A program made the position numbers and the translations under genes. From positions 96,950,781 through 97,014,780 of the forward strand of contig CM060898.1 in assembly GCA_030762935.1 (NCBI GenBank): DNA of 64,000 nucleotides, read 5' to 3'. The notes below the pieces were generated by a model. The model saw nothing but the letters and a program-made list of their open reading frames with translations. It was not told the DNA's origin and did no database searches. Within the stretch, counting starts at the first letter, position 1. The number at the start of each line of letters is the position of its first letter. Shown piece by piece: positions 46,610-57,750 of this stretch. The stretch comes from Hymenopus coronatus (lineage: Eukaryota; Arthropoda; Insecta; Mantodea; Hymenopodidae).

Positions 46610-46935
46610 TTAAGATGATAGATTAGAGGTCTCTTGAGGCGGTTGTGACCAGTAAGAAATCCAACAACTTGGCACCTTCAATTTATACTGATGAACAACA
46701 TTCAATAGCTCTCCAGTTTGATTGCGCCATACCTCAAATGCTGCGAGTCCTACATGCAAGGATCTAATTACTTGATGGGAGATGGCTGTTACACCCATTT
46801 TTCTTAATTTATGTTCTGCTTTATTCCCTTTTATGCCCACATGGCTGCTACCCACAAGTGTAATAGAAACTTGATCATACCTAAATCAGTAAACCAATGC
46901 AGAACTTGGTGCAGAGCAACACACATAACAGTAGT
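46610..46935 (-). mobile_element. LINE RNase H / C-terminal remnant
   Basis: Minus strand reads SSHVGIKGNKAEHKLRKMGV, the closing motif of LINE RNase H domains (usually SHxGIxGNExAD), followed by a divergent tail. The second acidic residue of the NExAD motif is lost. A degenerate copy without a start or RT. Confidence 0.65.
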
Positions 46936-47021
46936 TGTCATGCATTCACTCTCTTATGTTTAAATCTTGAGAGAATTCTTTTGCAACTTAATATGATTAT
47001 AAATACACAATCACCCAGAAA

Positions 47022-47792
47022 AATCTGATGTGTTCCATTTATGTGACTACTTATATCTGTTCTGCAAACAAATCATTCTTACAATTGGTCTTATTACTTA
47101 CTTCCAAAGGAAATTCAATTATCTTTGCATGGCTAGGGGGTAAAACAATGAAGACTTCCCATGTGAGAAAAGTTGAAATATTTTAAAACTGAAGCCAATA
47201 GCAAGGAATATCTTGGAAGTGGTCAACTCTAAAACAAAACAACAAAATGACAAATTGTATCTTTTAACGAGAACTACTTTTTTCTATTATGGTTTACCAG
47301 CTATACAAAAGTCATACAGAATTAATCTATTATGGTTTACCAGCTATACAAAAATCATACAGAATTAAGAGGTTTTCAGAGGCTATTCCCAGAAAATTCA
47401 GGATATGCACTTCATTTGTCATGAAAATATCTTAAACATATGGTATTTTAATCAAATTCATTAGAGCAAGTTTTGAGAAAATAAAATGTTTCCAAAAATC
47501 TTCATTCAAAGAGTAATTTGGGGTTGGTGGGTTTTATTGAAAACTCTTGTGTTGCATCCTTACAAAATGCTGAACTACACATCATATTTGGTAGTTAACT
47601 GAATTTTCATTTCTGAGCTATGTTGTTCACAGTCACACACGTGCACTTTTTTTTCTAAAAATGCCTTTTTTTTTTTTTCAGGTGACCTCAAATCATATAT
47701 TTCTAGTGAAATCATGACACTGAATTTTGGGTGGAATACAATATCTCCTCTACCTACTATGTACACAGTACATTTTGAGAAAGTAAAACATT
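47022..47792 (+). repeat. Repeat A copy with 43-bp tandem duplication
   Basis: Starts TCTGATGTGTTCCATTTATG and ends TTTTGAGAAAGTAAAACA. Inside, TCTATTATGGTTTACCAGCT and what follows is repeated in tandem (47283-47325, 47326-47368), identical but for one base. Confidence 0.85.
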
Positions 47793-47926
47793 TCCAGAAA
47801 GATTACAAGCTTTTCAAAACTCTCTTTCACAAACAACTCCCTGGATTAAACAGTCAAGGATTAAAACATCCTTTGTTGTGTAGATGCCAAAATGAAAACT
47901 GAAGTCTGTGAACATAAGAAATCTTA

Positions 47927-48933
47927 TGTTTTATTAATTTGTTGAGTTGATTTTTTAACACTACGTCACTTACATTGTTATTATGAGGGACTAGTTTCGA
48001 AAGCCTATGCTTTCATTTTCAACCTCACGGGTCCAACTGCCATTGCTGGCTGCATTTGCTTGTACACTCTTCTCTGGTGGCAAAATGATGAACTTCTTAA
48101 CTAAGCTGTCTACTGGCGGGATTTCAAAGTTTATTAGCCGACCTTTATTTTTCCATATGAGGATGTTTTCCCAGGTTGTGAGTTCATTGTGGCCTGACAT
48201 GGTTTTAAGCAATTTTGGATTTGGATCTAGATTGTGGTTTTCTTTCCAAAAGTGAAATGCTACTGCCGATTTATCTTCTTGTTTCAATTTTAGGTTTCTA
48301 AAGTGCTCTTTGGATCTGATTTTTAAACTTCTTTTGGTTTGTCCTATGTAGAACTTTTCACAATTTGTGCATTTAATTTCATATATTCCTGACCTATTTT
48401 CTGGTGGAATTTCATCTTTTATTTTTGAATTTAGTAATTTTATGACAGAAAATCTGTTTATTCACTAGGGTGATGTCTTGTTCTTTGAAGATTTTTTTGA
48501 ATTTTCTAAATACTCGGGGGTGGTAAGTGAATTTTTTGAATGTGTTGATATTGTTTTTTCCTGCTGTTAGGGTAGTATTTCTTTTATGTTTTTTTTTCTG
48601 CTTGCTTTGTTTAGTTTCTTGTACACAAGATTCTTGCTGTATCCATTTTGTTCTGCTGTTTGAATTATGGATTGGCTAATAAACTTTGAAATTCTGCCAG
48701 TAGACAGCTTAGTTAAGAAGTTCATCATTTTGCCACCAGAGAAGAGTGTACAAGTAAATGCAGCCAGCAATGGCAGTTGGACCCGTGAGGTTGAAAATGA
48801 AAGCATAGGCTTTCGAAACTAGTCCCTCATAATAACAATGTAAGTGACGTAGTGTTAAAAAAACAACTCAACAAATTAATAAAACATATAATTTGACAGT
48901 CACTGTCACTAAATTCCTCCAAGCATCAATCAA
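47927..48933 (-). mobile_element. Penelope-like element with inverted pseudo-LTRs and GIY-YIG domain
   Basis: Flanked by a 13-bp direct repeat ATAAGAAATCTTA (47914-47926, 48934-48946). It has 215-bp inverted repeats (47925-48139 and 48674-48888, about four mismatches) and a 45-bp one-sided extension (48889-48933). Between them the minus strand codes for the RT-endonuclease linker (TAEQNGYSKNLVYKKLNKAS; YHPRVFRKFKKIFKEQDITL) and a GIY-YIG endonuclease: SGIYEIKC, NCEKFYIGQTKRSLKIRSKE. At least one frameshift near 48440. The reverse transcriptase itself is absent, so this is a 5'-truncated, dead copy. Structure matches known PLE features. Confidence 0.9.
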
Positions 48934-51895
48934 ATAAGAAATCTTATTACCTTTCTCCAAACCCTTACAGAATAACTAGAGGCACAATGGGTGGAATGGT
49001 GATTCTTCATTCTGAAATGATTCTTCATTTGAAACTGGTGGCTCCCAATGTATCCAAGATAGGCTTCTAGGTGAGGAAAGCTTATTTATCAATGACTCAG
49101 AATCAAAGAGGGAGTGTAATTACTATACAGTGAAAGACTCCAGGGGAAAATAACATCATAAAAAACAAAATGGAGAAAAAAAGAAGAAGAAAATCCAATC
49201 AATGGCAGCTGTAGCACCAGTGCTTCCTCAGTGTTCAAACACTGTCAATAAGTCCGAAGTTTGGCTTGCAGGGATTTATGCTTCTCCACTAATCACTTTG
49301 AAAAACATTTCTGATGTGCTGTATTCAAAGGGTTTCTTTTACCTGTTATAGTTTATTACTGGCAATACAAATTATTCTTACAAAGGTTGATTTTTCTGTC
49401 TACTTCACTTTGAGATAAACCTTTGGAGAAGTAGCTACATTACACATTTTTATAGATACAAAGAGAATAGCAAGTCATTGTAAGCTGGCTTTAAAATGTC
49501 ATACTCTTTCCAGGCAATTGTGAGAAACAACTGAATGTCAACAAAACTTTAAAAGAATGACAATAAGTGAACAATTTAAACCATTAAAATTGATATCTCA
49601 GAAATGACTACTGTCATGAGTTATTTGAAATAAATTGTGGGTTTTAAAGATATCTAAATTTTTGCATAGATTATATACTATATATTTTAACAATTATATA
49701 AAATTTCTTCCAAATGAAAAGGAATCAAAAAATTCAAGATATACATTTGATATTTCATGTACATATTTTCAATATACAGTATTTTTTACCAAACTCATTC
49801 AAAGCCATTTTTCAGGAAATCAAAACAATTTAGAGAGAAGAAGAGAAAAAAAAAAAGTTTTATGTAAAGGGTAGTTAAAGATGATGTCAAAAATGATTTT
49901 CTTGAAAAACCTATGTGTCGCTCATTGGAGCATACTGAACTTATGTAAATATAAAGCAGGTTAAATACCAAACTTGTAAGTTCATCTTCAAAGGATGTGA
50001 CATGAAGATTTTCAAGAAAATCACCCACCCTAAACTATCCTTTAAGACATTTTCGTAATAAATAAAATGCATATCTTAAATTAACCTGGAAAAGCTTCTG
50101 AAGTCCTAAACGGTTAATATTAAGAGACAGGCAAAAACTTACAAACAAACAAAACAAAAAAAAGTAGATGGTTAAAATATACTATTCATTTCAAATGCAA
50201 TTTTGTTGTCAACCATTTTCAAGGTATTCCTAGATAACCTATTGTATATCCCTAATTCCATTGTACCCTCAACAATATATGTAATAAAACCATTTCTATA
50301 AATGTTTATTTCAATTAAAATGAAGTAGCAGAATAAGCATTTTAAGAACAGTTTTTTGAAGAACATGTTGTGGAACAACTAGATCAGCTGTGACTGGTGT
50401 AGAGTTCAAGAAAAATTTGTGTGAGAATATTTCCAGTTGGGAATCTTTAATTTCAGCATTATTTTAGTCACTTAGCTCTGAATTATGTGACAAACTAACA
50501 TGCAAGTTTTTTTTTATCCAAAATTATGGCTGTTCACAGTATTTTAAAAAGGAAAGAAACCATATAAAAATATTTGGTTTTGACTGCCAGGAAATTTTGT
50601 GGGAATATTACAGACTACAAAGTTTCATAGGACTGCACATTATACCAATTATGTATGGATTCCTTTGATTTCTTCTCTTTAGCTTGATTTTCATTTTGTA
50701 TTTTACCTACCAAAATGTGGTATTATGCATGTTGCATATGCTTGGGTTTGAGAAGAGGCATTTCAATCCTTTGCATATATAACAGGCAGCCAAAAGTTTC
50801 ATCAGTGCCAACTCAAATCTTCCTTGCATTGGTTTAACTTAAGTCGTGCTGTCAACATGAAACAGATGAGAAGTACTGTTACTTATGAGTAGATAAGAAT
50901 ATGGAGAACAGGGAATGGGAAGCAGATTTTAGGTTCTAAACATTATTAAAACAACAAAATTAAACTTTTCTCAATCATCAGTGTTATGAAAACACAAAAG
51001 AGCTTTTAATGATTCTAGAATGAAAATACTGCTATGCTGAATAAAATATAGTAAACTACTCTGAAAATTTATCTGTATCCTCTTAATAGAATGGTAACAT
51101 ATTTTAAAGCATTGTTTGGGTTGACATTTTTACTTGGAAAATATCAAATATACAGTGATATAAATTTAAATGAAGCTCATATAGTGTTGGCATATATTAA
51201 TAATTGCAATCTGCTATACCATATACTCTTTAATGAGGAATCTCATACTCTTGCCTATTAAAATTTCACAGTAAAATATGTCAATACCCTCTCATCCATA
51301 ATGCTGTTAAATACTAGCTGTTTTTTTTTCCATGCTTCCTCTTTATAAATATAAAACATACTTTATTCATGAAATAGGAAAGAAAATATAAATATTTTAA
51401 ATAAAATTATACATGATATATTCTTAAACATTTTTCCTCTATTAGGGCTGGCTGTATGAATTCTGAATAAGTTAAGATAGGCAGAGAATATCACAACAAT
51501 GAATATGGGCAAAAAATTTTATTTCTTTTTTGTGGAAATCTACTGCTCTTAATATTGGCTATAATATTATGTCATTCATTGTCAGTATGAGGGCCTTTTT
51601 AGTGAAAGTATTCATAGCATTTGTTTTTAATTCCAGTCAGTTGCTGTTTATCTTTTACAATTTATCATTACAATCATTTGGGCTACAGCAGAAGGAAACA
51701 GCAACCCTGGATGCAAAAATTACAATTCTAAATATGGTGTGTCTGAAATATGTCAAATATAAATACGCCAAGGGATCTTCTTTTTAGTGTTTAAAATTGT
51801 TTTGCTTTTAAGCAAATGTATTACAGACTAAACAAGTACATAATCTGGAATAATACTTAAACTTTATAAATTGAATGTTTCTTAAAATGTTGGTT
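48934..51895. other. Intergenic, one repeat A pair, otherwise unassigned
   Basis: Apart from the repeat A halves at 49300-50140, the sequence is AT-rich with short open frames and no recognised domain. Confidence 0.5.
49300..50140. repeat. Rearranged repeat A: two halves tail to tail
   Basis: 49300-49945 follows repeat A in plus orientation (GGGTAGTTAAAGATG.. equals its GGGTAGTTGGGGGTGG part). Then 49950-50140 repeats the central part in minus orientation (ACCAAACTTG, GAAGATTTTCAAGAAAATC, TAAACTATCCTTTA), with the 3' end missing. Confidence 0.65.
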
Positions 51896-51899
51896 GATT

Positions 51900-52080
51900 A
51901 GTACCTGATTTTGAGCAGTTGGCTCTGAAGCTATTTGCTCTCTTATGCTCCCGTATGTTGATACGATGTTGGCATGTTGATTGAAAGCTGGACAGTGGAG
52001 TAGGTGGTTTCTCTCCACATATGCTATACCAATTCTGTGTAAATGTTTGTTGAGGCAGTCATGGACTGTTAGTGGTCTAA
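51900..52080 (-). mobile_element. LINE C-terminal zinc-knuckle-like remnant
   Basis: Minus strand reads HDCLNKHLHRIGIAYVERNH, LLHCPAFNQHANI, very like the HDCLAAHLHKINI segment after the RNase H domain at 56280. It is a short, isolated C-terminal fragment of the same kind of LINE. Confidence 0.65.
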
Positions 52081-55000
52081 AAACTTATGGAGAGTTTTCT
52101 TGTGTTATGTAGATTGTTCCTATTATTTTCCTTTTGTTTGTTATCACACTCTAATAATAATAATAGCATTTTATTAAAACATTAACTACTGTATCTTTGG
52201 ACTACCACACTTAATGCTTTGCCCATAACTCAGAAAATTTAAATCCTGAGGAACATAGGTGTACCAAATTTGCAAATGTAACAAGTGTTTATTTTTGCTT
52301 ACAGGAACTATTATCTAAATTTTGTGCATAGTTTTAAATTAATATTTTCACTTGTATTTAATTTTGAATTATGTCTACCCTTTGCTAAACTTCTACAAGA
52401 AGATTGAACAATTCATAAAAGAAAAAACAGAGTTCTTTTTATTATGCCAGTATGCGTACACAGGAAACGAAAGCTGCACAATCAGTTGGAGAATTGTTGA
52501 TAATGGGGATAATACCCCATTCCCGAAATGCGCCCAAGTGGAATTTCAGTGATGTAGTGTTACCATTTACCAACTCACTTATTATATGACTACGCATCAC
52601 AGTTACTAGCTTCTATTCCCTCAAATTAGTGATTGGGCTCTCTTTAATTCTTTTCTTGTTATAATATGCCATATGCCAGTTTGTACATCATGCAATAGAA
52701 CTTCATGAATTAAATGGATTGTCTTGAGTTCCAATACCTACTGATCTATGACCATTTAAATGAAATCTGAAAAAAATTACTAAATATGGATCAACAGGAA
52801 TCATATTTTTATAAAATCCAGTTACAGAAATATATTTTTCATCACTCTTTGGAGTTTCAATTTTAAAACTTTTCAGCTGTATGAACAGATTATTAAAACA
52901 TAAACTTGCTGTGAACATTTCTTACAGACTTCTTTGGAGAGTGTTCAATTGAAGCAACAATTTCGTTAGTTTTTCTCTGTTAGAACATTTATTTTTGTTT
53001 CTTAGGTTTAATGATGCCTTGTCCTAAAATTATTAACCAGACATCTGAAAGTGAATGCCAATAAATTTGTTCTGAAATTGTCTCCATACCTGCCTGATAC
53101 AGTTTGTAATTGTCACACATAAAAATTCCACTTTTCAGATGTACATTAAAAAAACTCTAGTGTTTACAGTTTGAACAGAAGGCAGCAACTGACACGGCTG
53201 ATAACATAGTCTTGAGGAGATATTCAACTAGTGAGCTAGCAGAAAAACACAAGAGTTCTTCACAGCAATACAAACAAACTATGCATATACCGATCAATGG
53301 CCAACTATAAGTGTCTGGTGGCTGGTAGTTTAAGAGTCATACTATCTGCAGGCTATTTAAAATCCTTCTGAGGCCTAACAGTATTTTAAAAAGGGAAACA
53401 GAAGTTCTGATCCAATCACTGCCTGTACAAAAGGATTCTCTATGTTATGGGGTGGTGTGCCTGCCTCCCATTGAAGAAGTCCCTTATTTGGACCTAGGTT
53501 AAGGTTTGGTATTTAAGCACTATAGATCCCACTATCACTCATGTCATTAATTCATCATCTGGTATTTACCAAGTTAAAGGTTGCCAAACTAAAAACTGCA
53601 GAATAACATGTATCCTTTTATAATAAACTTACCTTATTCAGAACATAATTAAAAATATAAAAATCAATATGGTTTGCTAAACACAGAAAATCTGTTTGAT
53701 GAACCCGGTACATTTTAGAATATAAATCCTCCAAACAATACAGAATACTACAAGATACACTTCCAACAAAGATTTACCATTTTAAGAAACATTCAAATTA
53801 TAATGTTATTAGCAATATTGCACATTTGTTGTTTATCCTCTCTAGAAATTCATTATTACTATAAGACAAATTAATGAATAAGTTTTCTTAAATCTGCAAC
53901 TAGATTTTATTGTTTCATGAAAACATTGAACTAACTTTTCTATGATTAGTTTCTTAATGGGTTCTATTACAACATCATGTACACATTGCCAGACCCCAAA
54001 AAGTTTTAGCAAGACTTTTATTCCAAAATCATACAACTGGCCCTTGATCAGGACAAAATCACAACTTACAGTATATACATAACGAATACCAAGAACAGTA
54101 TCTACACTACCTTTACTTCTGTATTTTATATAGAGTTAACTCACAATTTAATGGACACAAAAAGGATACTTTAATCCATGCTTTACTTACACTGTAGTCA
54201 TTTTTGATATGGTTTCTACTTCAGAGCTCCTATTAAGGTTCCACCAATATTGAAATATTATATCTTGAAGAAAATTAAAAGACATATTTCAGGTTTGAAT
54301 GAAATTAAGGGTTATTTACATCCAGAGCTAAAACAAATTGTAATATCTTTCTAGCATGACCTTTAGCAAGTGCAGCAGAAATTTTAGATGTCCATTTTGA
54401 ATAATATTTATTAACACATTTTAATTTAATGATATCAGCTCAAAATTAAGGGTAGTTTAAATATAAAGCCTTCAAAACTGTATAATTTTAATGCAAACTG
54501 TTGCATTAAATGTTTAAACTTTAGATATAGGAAGTTTAAAACCATTTTTGAAGTAGGTAAAATTGGGTTAAAATTTTACAAAATTAAGGATACTTAAGTG
54601 ATTTCTAATACTTAATATTTCTTAGGGTTGCTGCCCTGAAATATTAAAATTTAATGCAGTTGTTCATTTATAGTTTATTTAAACACTATCAAAATTTAAA
54701 CCACATAGTAAGAGTATACAAATTATAAATTTGCAACAGCCCCAAATATACTCATTAATGCACTCAAGCTTCTCAGCATCCAAAATAAAGAATAGCCTTA
54801 CAATTTGTATATAGAAGTGCACATAGTTTTTGGATTTCAAGATTATGAGAAACTACCACATTATTTTCGGAATCTTCAGAAAACCTTCAAACACATGTAA
54901 TTACATCAAATGCAACACCTTAAATCCCACACCACACAAACAAGCAATATTCCATAGCTTGATAAACATTTTTCAATGAAAGCCAGAATACAATTATTAA

Positions 55001-56081
55001 CATAGCAGCTCAAAAAGGCTACAATCCAGATTTCATAGATAAAACAAATGAAAAGTTCAACAATAGAAAGTAATAAAAAGATCAGCAGTCCAAAAAAATC
55101 ATAGCAAACAGCAAAATTAAAAAATCTTCAAAGAACATAAAACAAATCTGGCATCACACAAAGTATACAGTATTAATCCTAATACACACATCTTAAAAGA
55201 ACAAGATGCCAACCAACAAAAGTAGAAGCAACATCCCCTCTAAATTACAAGATAGTGCTTTCCCTTTAGAACTTATATACAATGACAGCAATTTTTGCAT
55301 TTACAATAACATGGATTTAGTGGTTTTATAAAATAATGTGAATTTGGTTTTTTTCAGCCTCAAAATACGGTTTTACATTGTATTTCACTTGAATTTCAAA
55401 TAAATGTACAATTTTACAATCAAGAATTTTTGTCGGTACTCATAGATGCATAAGAATCAGTGGTAGTATCATTACAGATGTACCCAATTTGCAATCATTA
55501 TCTTATTTTCAATTTTAACATTTTTCAATTAAAACCATGACTTTGATGCATTGCTTAATATACATTGAAATAATTTGGTCTGCAAACAACAGCTTTGGAA
55601 CTTAATGTTGTGATGCATCTATGTGCCAGAATTATCTAATGGATGGTACTAACTGCTGATTGGAATGAGGAGGAGCGCTCTACCTCCAGTATAATTTTCA
55701 TAAGTGTTATAAAGAGATATACACATCTTTTCAGAAACTTTTTGTTTTGCCTCCAGAATATTCTGTCGAAACTCCTATCAGTGAGCATGCTCATAACTCT
55801 GAGTGAAAGAGAGAGTTGTTCTTAATGCAACAAAATGCTGGTTCTATAAGTTATGATGTGCAGTGAGTACTGCTACTGTGAGAGATTAGAGAAGTCCTAT
55901 TTCTCAGCAAGTGAAGCGTAGGAAGAAGATGCTGTTTCACATGTTTTTATTATGCTACTAGATTGAAAGGAAAAGTGGAGTAGTAAAAATTGAATTAGAT
56001 CATATTAGTAAGGGGACAGCGAGATCTGAACAAAATCACATCAGTGTCAGAAGTGAGATTTAAATGTTGGTTGGTTGGTTG
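52081..56081. other. Intergenic, nothing recognised
   Basis: About 4 kb of AT-rich sequence on either strand without a recognisable domain, splice-linked exon set or repeat copy. A weak tRNA-like head (GGTGGTGTGCCTGCCTCC) is near 53450. Confidence 0.5.
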
Positions 56082-57090
56082 CTAATACTGAGCGTTTTGA
56101 AGTTCTTCCATGCGCCTTCTTGCTTCCCAGTATCGTAATGCTAGATCAGTCTCTTTCAGGTTTCTGCAGTTCTGAAGATGTAGTATATCCATTATAGTAT
56201 CGTCTTCTTGACACAATAAACATCTAGGTGTATTGAAAATGTTTATTTTATGTAAATGTGCAGCTAAACAGTCATGTCTTGTATACAAGCGAAAAAGTGC
56301 AACAGCTTTCAATCGTGGGTGGTCTGGAATTAAATTTTGTTGGCTTAATAGAATATTCCATTGTTTATTTTCACCGTCTTGAATTAATTTTTCATGCAAT
56401 TCTTGTTGGATTATTTTCTTAATCACCAATTTTGAAGATTGATATGATAAACATGATTTTGGAATCTGTTGTATCATTGTACCTTATTTTTGCTAATAAA
56501 TCTGCCATTTCATTACCAAAAATTCCACAATGTGAAGGAATCCATTGCAAAACTATTGTTTTTTGTAGAGATTGTAAATGTTTAATACTTTGATGAATTT
56601 CAATAATTCTTTTTGTTGTGTATGTGTCTGATGTAATGGCTTGTATAGCTGATTTAGAATCGCTAAATATAACTTTTTTATTAAATGAGTTAATGTGGTA
56701 GAAAAGGTTTTTTAGTGCAGTATTAATTGCCTCAAGTTCTCCATCAAAGTGAGTTGAATTTTGGCCGAGGGTTATATAAGAACAAAATAATTTACTGTAT
56801 ATTCCAGCACCAGTCTTATTATTAAAATCAGTTCCAATTTTAGAGCCATCAGTATAGATATGTACCCACTCAGGTTCTGGGAATCGTATATTAATAGTTT
56901 CGAGTGTAAGCTGCTTCAGGCAAATGAGATTTTCTTCCTGTTTCTTGACTGGTTCTATTAAATTTATATTATAGTGGATCTTTAATCTATTGATAGGGTA
57001 AGGTGAATGAATTAATTTTTCCATATTGTGAATTTCTAATGGTATATTGTGATGATTTTGGAGGTCTTTAACTTTAAATTTAAATGTCAT
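56082..57090 (-). mobile_element. LINE RNase H domain and C-terminus (one frameshift)
   Basis: Minus strand from about 57090: a linker, then HIYTDGSKIG (first Asp), GELEAINTAL (Glu), FSDSKSAIQAI (Asp) and WIPSHCGIFGNEMADLLAK (His, Asp), a complete RNase H catalytic set. A frameshift near 56490 leads to the C-terminal part with HDCLAAHLHKINI, CLLCQEDD, LQNC (zinc-knuckle-like) and LRYWEARRRMEE, stop at 56082. The layout is that of Jockey/I/R1-like LINEs. No RT upstream, so truncated at its 5' side. Confidence 0.88.
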
Positions 57091-57263
57091 GACGCAGAAA
57101 ATGCTTAAAAAATTATCTGGAATAGAGAAAGATACAAAAGTTAAATCTGGAATGTAGAAAATGAGAGTGACATACAGAATGTAATTTATGCAAAGGAAAA
57201 CTGGAGTCATAAATGAAATTGGAATGGTGAACAAATTGAAATGAAGAGCATAGAGAAAAAAAT

Positions 57264-57750
57264 GAAATCAAACTGAACTTTATAAAGCAGTGGATGCACT
57301 GTTTGGAGCTTGAGAAGCTTGGCATCTATGATCCAAATAGTTTCTGTGAAACATATGAACCTTTATGTGCTTAAAAACTTCAAAAAGTTCCTGATCTACA
57401 GAATGTGAGTACTCAGGATTTAGTTTTAATTTTTAGTTAGCTGAAAGAAACCCTCTACAAGCAGAAGCCATAGGGTACTACTGATATAGAGAAAGCCTTT
57501 TGAGTGATGAACCTTGCAAAAAAGCTCTTAAAGCAATATGGAGACCACGTTCAAAATCTTGACTCTGAAAGGTTTCTTATGTCCTATAATAATGTTCTGA
57601 CAGGATAACAATCTTGAAAAAGAGAAATTTGGCTGCAATGACTATTTTTTCATTTGGAAGTTAAATACCACCATTTTGATGGTGTTCATACTGAAGCATG
57701 TAGATCAATTTTGTGCTCTGACCTAAAATTTGATTTTTGTTTATAGGTAT
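57264..57750 (+). pseudogene. Degenerate coding-like stretch, unidentified
   Basis: Pieces that read well as protein but in different frames: FIKQWMHCLELEKLGIYDPN and SFCETYEPLC at 57275-57365, KLQKVPDLQNVS near 57370-57405, NLAKKLLKQYGDHVQNLDSE and RFLMSYNNVLTG at 57508-57603, FHLEVKYHHFDGVHTEACRS near 57645-57710. Stops and shifts break them. I do not recognise the family; a processed pseudogene or an old transposon are both possible. Confidence 0.35.

Noticed and set aside
52352..52552. 66-codon plus-strand ORF ending CAQVEFQ
   Set aside because: No recognised domain, no convincing splice partners, isolated in AT-rich DNA.
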